Shown here: one piece after another, positions 8,434-15,955 of the stretch
Layout of the letters: each line of letters starts with the position of its first letter
Position numbering within the stretch: position 1 is the first letter of the stretch
Assembly: GCA_001941025.1 (NCBI GenBank)
Contig: MSHE01000032.1
Span: forward strand, 385,044-449,043
Direction: 5' to 3'
DNA from: Lachnospiraceae bacterium Zagget3
GTDB taxonomy: Bacteria; Bacillota_A; Clostridia; Lachnospirales; Lachnospiraceae
DNA length: 64,000 nt
Program-made: the position numbers and the translations under genes
The notes under the pieces: model-generated
The model's database searches: none
Seen by the model: the letters and a program-made list of their open reading frames with translations, nothing else
Told to the model about the DNA's origin: nothing

Positions 8434-9273
8434 TTATTTGCTGTAGTCGTAGAAACCGATGCCCGTCTTCACGCCGAGCTTGCCCGCGCGGACCATTTTG
8501 CGAAGAAGCGGCGACGGACGATACTTCGGGTCGCCGGTCTCGTTAAAGATCACTTCCATGATGGCCAGGCAGATGTCAAGGCCGATATAGTCGCCCAGCT
8601 CGAGCGGACCCATCGGATGGTTCGCGCCAAGCTTCATGGCGGTGTCGATGTCCTCGACGCTCGCGACGCCTGCCTCATAGACGCAGATGCCTTCGTTGAT
8701 CATCGGAACGAGGATGCGGTTTACCGCGAAGCCTGCCGCCTCGTTGATCTCAACGGGTGTCTTGCCGATCTCCTTCGAGATCTCCACGATCTTGTCCTTC
8801 AGGGAATCGGGCGTGTTCTCGCCCTTGATGACCTCGATCAGCTTCATGACCGGAGCCGGGTTGAAGAAATGCATGCCGATGACCGGACGATCCAGACCGT
8901 TGCCGATCTCCGTGATGGAGAGCGAGGACGTGTTCGTCGCGAAGATGCATTCCGCCGGAACGATCTCCTGCAGCTCTTTGAAGGTCTGCTGTTTGATCTC
9001 CATGACCTCGAGTGCCGCTTCCACGATCAGATCCGCTTCCGTGCAGATGTCCTTCGTACCGGTCGTGATCTTCGCAAGAATGGCATCGGCAGCCGCCTGC
9101 TCCATCTTGCCTTTCTCAATACGCTTCGCAAACCCTTTTTCAATCTTTGACTTGCCGCCGGCTGCCAGCTCGTCGTTGATATCACACAGATAGACTTCGT
9201 ATCCATCCGTCTGCGCAAAGGCCTGCGCGATGCCGGAACCCATGGTGCCCGCACCGATAACTCCTACTTTCAT
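8434..9273 (-). CDS. hbd: 3-hydroxybutyryl-CoA dehydrogenase
   Basis: 279 residues. Converts acetoacetyl-CoA to 3-hydroxybutyryl-CoA with NAD(P)H. The N-terminal Rossmann motif is [17 protein letters not shown] (residues 4-20) with the nucleotide-specificity Asp in YLCDIND; the catalytic His is in [16 protein letters not shown], followed by the C-terminal dimerisation domain ([32 protein letters not shown]). First gene of the operon hbd-bcd-etfB-etfA; AAAGGAGG precedes the ATG. The gene for the next enzyme, crotonase, is not between hbd and bcd as it often is in relatives. Confidence 0.96.
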   Translation of the reverse strand: MKVGVIGAGTMGSGIAQAFAQTDGYEVYLCDINDELAAGGKSKIEKGFAKRIEKGKMEQAAADAILAKITTGTKDICTEADLIVEAALEVMEIKQQTFKELQEIVPAECIFATNTSSLSITEIGNGLDRPVIGMHFFNPAPVMKLIEVIKGENTPDSLKDKIVEISKEIGKTPVEINEAAGFAVNRILVPMINEGICVYEAGVASVEDIDTAMKLGANHPMGPLELGDYIGLDICLAIMEVIFNETGDPKYRPSPLLRKMVRAGKLGVKTGIGFYDYSK

Positions 9274-9340
9274 AAGTGGTTCCCTCCTTTAAAAAATATT
9301 TTTGTACTTAAAAAAATACAGTATACAATCTGTCCCTTAG

Positions 9341-9370
9341 AAAAAAGCTCCGTTTCCGCGGAGCTTTTTT
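9341..9370. terminator. perfect hairpin terminator between thiolase and hbd
   Basis: Arms AAAAAAGCTCCG and CGGAGCTTTTTT (12 bp each, perfect) around a six-base loop, with runs of A and T that make it work on either strand. It separates thl from hbd, so these are independent transcription units despite serving one pathway. An AT-rich stretch at 9274-9340 should hold the hbd promoter; TTGTAT and TACAAA 16 bp apart on the minus strand are weak candidates. Confidence 0.9.
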
Positions 9371-9384
9371 CAAAAATCAGGGGG

Positions 9385-10572
9385 TCATGCCCCTTTCTTG
9401 ACAATGGTGGCACAGCCCATGCCGCCGCCGATGCACAGCGTGGCCAGGCCATATGTAACGTCTCTCTTCTGCATCGCGTGAAGCAGCGTGACAAAGATCC
9501 GGCAACCGGACGCCCCGACCGGATGGCCAAGCGCGATCGCGCCGCCGTTGACATTCAAGATGTCGGAGGAGAAACCGAGCTCTTTCTGCACCGCTACGGA
9601 CTGTGCCGCGAATGCTTCGTTCGCCTCGATCAGGTCAAGATCACTGATCTCAAGTCCCGCGATCTGCAGTGCCTTCTTCGTGGCCGGAACCGGGCCGATG
9701 CCCATGATTTCCGGAGGGCAGCCGCCAAGCGCGCCCGCTACAAAGGTCGCCATCGGTGTGACGCCGAGCTCTTCCGCTTTTTCCGCGCTCATCACGACAA
9801 CCGCCGCGGCACCATCGTTGATACCGGAAGCGTTGCCGGCCGTGACCAGTCCGCCCTCTTTGCCGGAGCAGCACTTTAAGCCCGAGAGAATCTCTACCGT
9901 GGTGCCCGGACGAGGACCCTCATCCTTCGCGACCATAACGGTCTCTTTCTTCATCTTTACCGGAACGGGGACGATCTCGTCGTCAAACGAACCGTTCTCC
10001 TGCGCCGCGCAGGCCTTCTGCTGGGAAGCAGCCGCGAATGTGTCAAGCTCTTCGCGGGTCAGGCCCCACTGATCGCAGATGTTCTCCGCGGTGATCATCA
10101 TATGATAATTATTAAACGCGTCCCACAGGCCGTCCTTGATCATGCAGTCGACCAGAACGCCGTCGTTCATGCGGTAGCCGTAACGTCCTTTGGTGACCGC
10201 GTAAGGACCCATGGACATGTTTTCCATGCCGCCCGCGACGACGACATCCGCCTGTCCCGCCATGATCATGTTCGCCGCCTCGTTCACACACTTGAGGCCG
10301 GAGCCGCAGACTACGTTTAATGTAAAGGCCGGTACCGTGTCGGGAATACCCGCGTAGATGGAAGCCTGCCGTGCCGGGTTCTGTCCCAGCGCCGCCTGGA
10401 TGACACATCCCATCATCACTTCATCCACCTGATCGGGTTGGACCCCCGCGCGGTTGAGCGCTTCTTTGATCACGATCGATCCCAGCTGAACAGCCGGCGT
10501 GTTTCCGAACTGTCCGCCCATTTTTCCAACTGCTGTACGGCATGCACCTGCGATAACAACTTTCTTTGCCAT
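9385..10572 (-). CDS. thlA: acetyl-CoA C-acetyltransferase (thiolase)
   Basis: 395 residues. Condenses two acetyl-CoA to acetoacetyl-CoA, the entry step to butyrate. All thiolase signatures are present: the nucleophilic Cys in NVVCGSGLKCVNEAANMI (about residue 88), NVNGGAIALGHPVGASGCRI with the catalytic His, and the second Cys in LATLCIGGGMGCATIV close to the end. Homotetramer in relatives. Start ATG 10572 follows AAGGAGG. It has its own promoter (10647-10675) and terminator, so it can be expressed apart from hbd-bcd-etf. Confidence 0.96.
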   Translation of the reverse strand: MAKKVVIAGACRTAVGKMGGQFGNTPAVQLGSIVIKEALNRAGVQPDQVDEVMMGCVIQAALGQNPARQASIYAGIPDTVPAFTLNVVCGSGLKCVNEAANMIMAGQADVVVAGGMENMSMGPYAVTKGRYGYRMNDGVLVDCMIKDGLWDAFNNYHMMITAENICDQWGLTREELDTFAAASQQKACAAQENGSFDDEIVPVPVKMKKETVMVAKDEGPRPGTTVEILSGLKCCSGKEGGLVTAGNASGINDGAAAVVVMSAEKAEELGVTPMATFVAGALGGCPPEIMGIGPVPATKKALQIAGLEISDLDLIEANEAFAAQSVAVQKELGFSSDILNVNGGAIALGHPVGASGCRIFVTLLHAMQKRDVTYGLATLCIGGGMGCATIVKKGA

Positions 10573-10646
10573 GTTTCTCCCTCCTTAAATATGATAAATG
10601 CAATGAATTTCAGGCATGCTCTTAAAGAGTAGGACCCGCAAATGCT

Positions 10647-10675
10647 ATTCTATCACTTTCATAATCGTTTTTCAA
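10647..10675 (-). promoter_or_regulatory. promoter of thlA
   Basis: On the minus strand TTGAAA (10670-10675) and TAGAAT (10647-10652) are separated by exactly 17 bp, a good sigma-A promoter. It leaves a leader of about 70 bases before the thiolase start. Confidence 0.75.
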
Positions 10676-10716
10676 TGGGACAACCCGCCCGAATCCGAAA
10701 AAATTTAAAAAAATTT

Positions 10717-11736
10717 TCACGCGGGCTCCCTCTCATCGAGGAACAGCCGTGCCGCGCCATAGATCCCCGCGCGGCTGCCGAGCGTCGCGAGGCGAAACGG
10801 TGTCTCGCGCGCCGGGGAGAAAACAAACTCCCGAAAATAGTTTCGCGTGATGTCCACGACGATCTCTCCGGCCTGCGACAAGCCCCCGCCGATGACAAAC
10901 ACCTCCGGATCCGCCACGCTCGAAACCGAGGCCAGCGCCCTGCCGAGCATGTGGCCGAACGTATCGACCAGAGCAAGCGCCGCCACGTCCCCGTTTTTGG
11001 CCGCGTCAAAGACATCCTTTGCGGTAAGGGCCTCAGCCGGAATCTCCCGCAGCGCGGTCGGCTCGTCGTGCGCGGCCAGATACCGCCGCGCCATCCGGGC
11101 CACGCCGCTCGCGGAGGCGTACTGTTCCAGACAGCCGTGCTTGCCGCAGCCGCAGGCCTCCTCCTCGTCCTCGTTGACGCAGATGTGCCCGATCTCGCCC
11201 GCGATGCCGTGAAATCCGTGCACGATCCGGCCGTTTAGGATCAGGCTGCCGCCGATCCCCGTGCCGAGCGTCACCATAAACATATCGGAAAAACCCTGTC
11301 CGCCGCCCATCCACATCTCACCGAGGGCCGCCGCGTTCGCGTCGTTTGCCGCCGCCACGGGAAGACCGGTCATGTCCTCCAGCGCCCGCGCGACGTCAAA
11401 CGTGCCCCAGCCCAGATTCGGACAGGTATGGACGATGCCGTTCGCGTCCACGGGGCCCGGCACGCCAATGCCGATGCCCGCGATCCGGTCTGCGGCCGGG
11501 TTGGCGCTGCCTTTCGGGCCGCTGCCTTCCACCGCGTCTTTCCCACTCCCAAAGGCAAGCCCATGCCGCGCGGCTGCGCCGCGCAGATTCTCCGCGATGT
11601 CGGGAAGGATGCCGGCGCCGTGATTTTCCGTTCGTGTCGGGATCTCCCACTCGTCCGCGAGCGTCCCGTCCTCCGCGAACAGCCCCATCTTGATCGAGGT
11701 GCCGCCGAGATCCACACCGAATATATTTTTGCCCAT
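10717..11736 (-). CDS. glcK: ROK-family glucokinase
   Basis: 339 residues. ATP-dependent glucokinase making glucose 6-phosphate. N-terminal phosphate loop FGVDLGGTSIKMGLF, catalytic region ANDANAAALGE, TLGTGIGGSLILNGRIVHG, and the ROK zinc motif CGCGKHGCLEQYASASG, with the usual Cys spacing. The frame is open further upstream, but ATG 11736 has AGGAG eight bases ahead and gives the standard MGKNIFGVDLGG start. ROK proteins also include repressors; no helix-turn-helix is present here, so a kinase is the right call. Monocistronic, divergent from the Na/Pi cotransporter. The exact sugar is inferred. Confidence 0.88.
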   Translation of the reverse strand: MGKNIFGVDLGGTSIKMGLFAEDGTLADEWEIPTRTENHGAGILPDIAENLRGAAARHGLAFGSGKDAVEGSGPKGSANPAADRIAGIGIGVPGPVDANGIVHTCPNLGWGTFDVARALEDMTGLPVAAANDANAAALGEMWMGGGQGFSDMFMVTLGTGIGGSLILNGRIVHGFHGIAGEIGHICVNEDEEEACGCGKHGCLEQYASASGVARMARRYLAAHDEPTALREIPAEALTAKDVFDAAKNGDVAALALVDTFGHMLGRALASVSSVADPEVFVIGGGLSQAGEIVVDITRNYFREFVFSPARETPFRLATLGSRAGIYGAARLFLDEREPA

Positions 11737-11875
11737 ATTTTCGTCTCCTTTTTTCGATTTTACAGACATTTTCCCCAAAATTTACTTTTTCCATACAAAA
11801 GCGAGACAAATCGAAAAAAGCCTGTTAAAATAATTGTAGTGCGAGTTTTGATTTTTTGACCTGTAGGAGGAGATC

Positions 11876-13522
11876 ATGTCAATCGCTGCAATATTTGCAC
11901 TGCTCGGGGGGATCGGCCTGTTTCTGCTCGGTATGACGATCATGTCAACCGGACTTCGAAACGCCTGCGGCGACAACCTTCAGGCGATCCTGGAGAGAGC
12001 CACAGCGAACAAAATCATAGCCATCTTGATCGGTGTCGGAATGACAATGCTCATCCAGAGTTCCTCCGCGACGGATGTGATGGTCATCGGATTCGTCAAC
12101 TCCGGCATGATGAAGCTATCTCAGGCGATCGGCGTGATCATGGGCGCCAACATCGGTACCACGATCACGGCGCAGATCACCGCCTTTAATCTCAGCACCT
12201 TCACGCCGCTCATTCTCATTATCGGCGTGATCATGTATCTGTTTATCAAAAAACGGATCTGGAAGCATATCGGTTCCATCATCATGGGATTCGGCATGCT
12301 CTTTGAAGGAATCGCCATCATGAAGGACGCGATCCTTCCACTCTCTGAAACACCGGCGTTCGCCAGCTTTCTTACCGCATTATCCAATCCGCTCCTCGCG
12401 TTTTTATTCGGTATCCTGTTTACGGCACTGTTGCAGAGTTCGTCGTCCTCGATCGTCATCTTCCAGGCATTTGCCGTATCGGGGCTCTTAAGCTACAACA
12501 TGGCCGTCTATCTGATCATCGGCGCAGCCATCGGATCTGTGACGCCGAACCTGCTGGCGAGCATTACCGCGAACCGGAACGGCAAGCGCTCGGCTATGCT
12601 GAATCTGCTCTTTAACGGGATCCGTGCGGGCATCATTGTCGCTCTCATCAACATTTTCCCGCAGATCCTGACGTTCATCCAGTCGCTCTCGCCCAACGAC
12701 ATCGGCCGTCAGATCGCGAACACGCATACGATCTTCGCGATCATCGCCGTCGTGATCGAGGCCTTCTTCACGAAGCAGATCATCGCGCTCACGTACCGGA
12801 TGATCCCGAAAAAGCCAGAAGAGACAAGAGCGGAGGAAGAGCGCGCGCTCGTGTACATGACGCGGACGAGTACCATTCCTACGATCGTCGTGCTGCGACA
12901 GGCACAGCTGGAGATTTCGCGGATGGGCCGGATCGCGGCGGACAACCTGGAGGACGCGCTTACCTGCTTCTTCGATTTCGATGAGGATCTCGCGGAAAAA
13001 GTGCGCGAGCAAAAGGAAACGGTGCGTATTCTAAACGGCGCGATCTCCGACCGTATGGTGGGAATGCGCCGTTTCGATATGTCGAAAGCGAACATGCGCC
13101 GCATGTCCATGATGTCGATTGCCACAACGGACATGGTGCGGCTCTCCGACCGCGCGGCCAACATCGTCGACTACGCCGAACAGCTGGAGACCAAGCACGC
13201 TGTCCTCTCCGACGCGGCGCTCTCGGAACTGCATGAGATGGCAGACACCACGATGCAGTCCGTCCGGCTCTCGCTGGAGATCTTCTCCACGGAGAATTAC
13301 GATCAGCTTGACAAACAGGAGGATCTGGAATCCCGCGTAGACGACTTCCAGAAGCTCCTGATCGACAATCACATAGACCGCCTGATGCGCTCCGAATGCG
13401 ACCCCATCGCGGGCATCGTCTTCACCGATATCGTAACGGACTTGGAGCGCTGTTCCGACCACGCCATCAACATCGCCTACGCGATGAAGGAGCGGCCGAA
13501 TCAGGTGATCCACAACAACTAA
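11876..13522 (+). CDS. Na/Pi cotransporter family protein with PhoU-like C-terminal domain
   Basis: 548 residues, integral membrane. The NptA/PNaS-type transporter has two inverted repeats, each with a QSSS motif: IQSSSATDVMVIGFVNSGMM (about residues 61-80) and LQSSSSSIVIFQAFAVSGLL (about 185-205). About eight to nine hydrophobic segments occupy residues 1-315. Residues 340-548 are a soluble helical PhoU-like domain with ERCSDHAINIAYAM near the end, which suggests regulation by phosphate status. Sodium-coupled phosphate uptake is the family role. ATG 11876 follows GGAGGAG. The gene is the only plus-strand one in the first 30 kb and its stop lies 2 bp from the stop of the flavo-diiron gene. 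Confidence 0.92.
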   Translation: MSIAAIFALLGGIGLFLLGMTIMSTGLRNACGDNLQAILERATANKIIAILIGVGMTMLIQSSSATDVMVIGFVNSGMMKLSQAIGVIMGANIGTTITAQITAFNLSTFTPLILIIGVIMYLFIKKRIWKHIGSIIMGFGMLFEGIAIMKDAILPLSETPAFASFLTALSNPLLAFLFGILFTALLQSSSSSIVIFQAFAVSGLLSYNMAVYLIIGAAIGSVTPNLLASITANRNGKRSAMLNLLFNGIRAGIIVALINIFPQILTFIQSLSPNDIGRQIANTHTIFAIIAVVIEAFFTKQIIALTYRMIPKKPEETRAEEERALVYMTRTSTIPTIVVLRQAQLEISRMGRIAADNLEDALTCFFDFDEDLAEKVREQKETVRILNGAISDRMVGMRRFDMSKANMRRMSMMSIATTDMVRLSDRAANIVDYAEQLETKHAVLSDAALSELHEMADTTMQSVRLSLEIFSTENYDQLDKQEDLESRVDDFQKLLIDNHIDRLMRSECDPIAGIVFTDIVTDLERCSDHAINIAYAMKERPNQVIHNN

Positions 13523-13524
13523 AT

Positions 13525-13671
13525 CTACCCTTCTTCCTCCACTACCAGTTCAAATACTTCGACTCCTTTTCCGCACAGCGGGCACTCGAAATCGGGCGGA
13601 AGCTCTTCGCCTTCGTATTCGTATCCGCAGATGGTGCATACCCATTTCTTTGTCTTTTTCTCTTCTGCCAT
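13525..13671 (-). CDS. candidate stand-alone rubredoxin from an internal start in the flavo-diiron gene
   Basis: Within the flavo-diiron gene, in the same frame, ATG 13671 is preceded by AAGGAGG (13680-13686) with eight bases between, one of the best ribosome sites in this region. Translation from it would give a 48-residue protein starting MAEEKKTKKWVCTICG that is exactly a rubredoxin, with both Cys pairs. The cell could thus make both the fused enzyme and free rubredoxin from one message. This is an inference from sequence; the site could also be chance within Glu-Lys-Glu-Glu codons. Confidence 0.4.
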   Translation of the reverse strand: MAEEKKTKKWVCTICGYEYEGEELPPDFECPLCGKGVEVFELVVEEEG

Positions 13672-14883
13672 TGGTGTTTCCTCCTTTTCCATAGTGGACG
13701 CGATGGCCTCTGCCAGCGCGTCGAGGTCCTTCAGTTGCTCTTCCTGTAACGTGGAGCGCAGCGAAACCGTCTCCCCGAGAAGGGTCATATCCTTCATTTC
13801 TCCGATGCGCGCGCGCATCAGTTTGCCGCTGGCCGGTGCCCAGCTGCCGTTTTCGATCAGCGCCACCGTGCGGCGCTGCAGGTTGTGTGAGACGAGGTCG
13901 GCAAGGAGCTCGTCCATCGAGATAAAGATGCCCATATTGTAAGTCGTCGAAGCAAAGACCAGGTGGCTGAAGCAAAACGCCGCCGCCACGATCTCGGATG
14001 ACGCGGTCACGGAGACATCATACACCGCCGTTTTGATCCCGCGCTCCCGCAGCCGGCATGCCAGAATGTTGGCCGCGTTCTCCGTGTTGCCGTACACCGA
14101 GGCGTAGGCGATCATGACGCCGCGCTCCTCCGGCTCAAAACGGCTCCAGAGGTCATACTTCGCAACATAGTCCGCGATGTTTTCCCGCCAGACAAAACCG
14201 TGCAGCGGGCAGACCACCGCGATGTCCAGCGCGGCCGCTTTCTGCAGGAGGGCCTGCACCTGCGCGCCGTACTTCCCGACGATATTCGCGTAGTAGCGGC
14301 GGGCCTCGCCCAGATAGTCGGCGAAAAAGTCCACCTCGTCGGCAAACAGCGCCCCGTTTAAGGCACCGAAGGTACCGAACGCGTCGGCGGAGAACAGGAC
14401 CCGGTCTTTTTTGTCATAGGTCACCATGACCTCCGGCCAGTGCACCATCGGAGCCATGAGAAACGTAAGCTCGTGCGCGCCGGCAGAGAGGCTGTCCCCC
14501 TCGCCCACGACCTGCGCGTGAAAGGAAAAATCCGCGCCGAAAAACTGGCGGATCATCGTTTCCGCCTGTTTGGTGCAGACGACGGTCACGTCCGGATAGC
14601 GAAGCAGGATGCCGCCGAGCGTGGCGGAGTGGTCCGGCTCCATGTGCTGTACGATCACATAATCCAGACTCCGGTCCCCCAGCGCGTGCTCCACATTTTC
14701 AAAAAACACCTTTTCCACGGCGCCGTCCACCGTGTCAAACAGGACGGTCTTCTCATCGAGCAGCAGATAGGAATTGTAGGAGACGCCGCCCGGGACGGAA
14801 TACACTCCTTCAAACATCGCCAGCCGCCGGTCGTCCGCGCCGACCCAGACTATATCTTGGTTTATGTTCCTGGTACAGTACAT
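13525..14883 (-). CDS. flavo-diiron protein with C-terminal rubredoxin domain (flavorubredoxin-like)
   Basis: 452 residues in three domains. Residues 1-250 are the metallo-beta-lactamase diiron domain, with HMEPDHS and further ligands around MVHWPEVM, FSADAFGTFG and CPLHGFVWR. Residues 255-395 are a flavodoxin domain binding FMN (AYASVYGNTENAANILA, FASTTYNMGIF). Residues 405-452 are rubredoxin, with the two iron-binding pairs CTICGYEYEG and CPLCGKG. These enzymes reduce O2 or NO to protect strict anaerobes; the fused rubredoxin brings electrons. An AAGGAGG sits just before an internal ATG at the start of the rubredoxin part (see 13525-13671). It starts 6 bp after the amidase stop, so co-transcription is likely. 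Confidence 0.94.
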   Translation of the reverse strand: MYCTRNINQDIVWVGADDRRLAMFEGVYSVPGGVSYNSYLLLDEKTVLFDTVDGAVEKVFFENVEHALGDRSLDYVIVQHMEPDHSATLGGILLRYPDVTVVCTKQAETMIRQFFGADFSFHAQVVGEGDSLSAGAHELTFLMAPMVHWPEVMVTYDKKDRVLFSADAFGTFGALNGALFADEVDFFADYLGEARRYYANIVGKYGAQVQALLQKAAALDIAVVCPLHGFVWRENIADYVAKYDLWSRFEPEERGVMIAYASVYGNTENAANILACRLRERGIKTAVYDVSVTASSEIVAAAFCFSHLVFASTTYNMGIFISMDELLADLVSHNLQRRTVALIENGSWAPASGKLMRARIGEMKDMTLLGETVSLRSTLQEEQLKDLDALAEAIASTMEKEETPMAEEKKTKKWVCTICGYEYEGEELPPDFECPLCGKGVEVFELVVEEEG

Positions 14884-14889
14884 GGCATT

Positions 14890-15879
14890 CTACCTCCCCT
14901 GCGCGTCCATGTACGCGTCGATTCCATTTGCGATCCCTTCCGCAATCTTATACTGATACGACTCGTCCGACATCCGCTCGTCCTCCTCCGCGTTCGTCAT
15001 AAATCCCATCTCGACGATCGTCGAGGGCACGTTGGCCCAGTTGATGCCCGTCATCGTGTCCGTCTCCCAGACATAGTCTTTCTTCGCGCCGGTGGACGCC
15101 GCGACGGCATCCAGCACGAGATCCGACAGCAGACGGCTCTCGCTGTAGAGAGAAGCGTTGTACGGATTCGAAGCGGTCTGACAGATCGTGACCACGCCGT
15201 TTACGCTGTGGTCGTCGTCCCCGTTCGCGTGGACGCGGACGAACACATCGGCGTTCGCGTCATTGGCGATCGTGGCCCGCTCCGCGTTCGAGATCCGCAC
15301 ATCATTCGACTCGCGGGTCATGATCACGTCATAGCCGCGGCTTTCCAGTTCGTCCCGCAGCTTTAAGGCCACTTCCAGATTGAGCTGATATTCCGGCTTG
15401 CCGGTCGACACGCCGCTCGTGCCGCTCGAGACCTTCGCTTTCATCTCGGACGAGCCCGGGCCGTTCGGCTCCGTGTCGCTGTCGCCCTGCGACTGATGGC
15501 CGGGATCGACCACGACAAGACCCCGGTGCTCCGTCGCGACGGCTTCCGTCTCCTCGGACTCCTCCGCGGCGACTTCCCCGGCGATCTCCTCCGTGGCTTC
15601 CGCCTCGGCAGGCTCTTCCTCTTCGGCCTCCGCGACCTGCGTCTCCTCCGCGGGTTCTTCCGCCTCCGCGGGTTCGCTGTCTTCCGGTTCGGACTCCTCC
15701 TCTTCGAGGTCAATCTTCTCCATGGTCACTTCGGTCTCATCCTGCGCCGCTGCTTCCTGTGAAAGTTCTTCCTGTACGGTCTCTTCCGCCTCGGCGGTCT
15801 CTTCCGTATCTCCGCGATGACAGCCTGCCACGCCGAAGAGCAGCACAACCAAGCCGATCGCGCAAATTTTTTTTCCCAT
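14890..15879 (-). CDS. N-acetylmuramoyl-L-alanine amidase (Amidase_3), lipoprotein
   Basis: 329 residues. A zinc amidase cutting the MurNAc-L-Ala bond of peptidoglycan. Signal peptide with lipobox LLFGVAGC gives a lipid-anchored N-terminal Cys. Residues 25-120 are an extremely acidic Glu/Ala-rich linker (EEEEPAEAEATEE type), a spacer across the wall. The catalytic domain follows: VVVDPGHQ (zinc His), PEYQLNLEVALKL (zinc Glu), VRVHANG (zinc His) and STIVEMGFMTNAEED (catalytic Glu). I chose ATG 15879, which has an AGAGG site; an ATG 18 bases upstream has none. It ends 6 bp before the flavo-diiron gene. Confidence 0.9.
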   Translation of the reverse strand: MGKKICAIGLVVLLFGVAGCHRGDTEETAEAEETVQEELSQEAAAQDETEVTMEKIDLEEEESEPEDSEPAEAEEPAEETQVAEAEEEEPAEAEATEEIAGEVAAEESEETEAVATEHRGLVVVDPGHQSQGDSDTEPNGPGSSEMKAKVSSGTSGVSTGKPEYQLNLEVALKLRDELESRGYDVIMTRESNDVRISNAERATIANDANADVFVRVHANGDDDHSVNGVVTICQTASNPYNASLYSESRLLSDLVLDAVAASTGAKKDYVWETDTMTGINWANVPSTIVEMGFMTNAEEDERMSDESYQYKIAEGIANGIDAYMDAQGR

Positions 15880-15915
15880 ACAAAACCTCTTTTTCATACG
15901 CAGTTAGATTTTTAC

Positions 15916-15951
15916 AAAAAGCGGGTTGCTCCGCGCGTTTCCCTTTCCCGC
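15916..15951 (-). terminator. probable terminator after carB
   Basis: Directly after the carB stop on the minus strand, GCGGG and CCCGC arms enclose a loop with an alternative CCGCG/CGCGG pairing, followed by TTTTTG. Moderate confidence because the stem is short. Confidence 0.5.
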
Positions 15952-15955
15952 GGAT

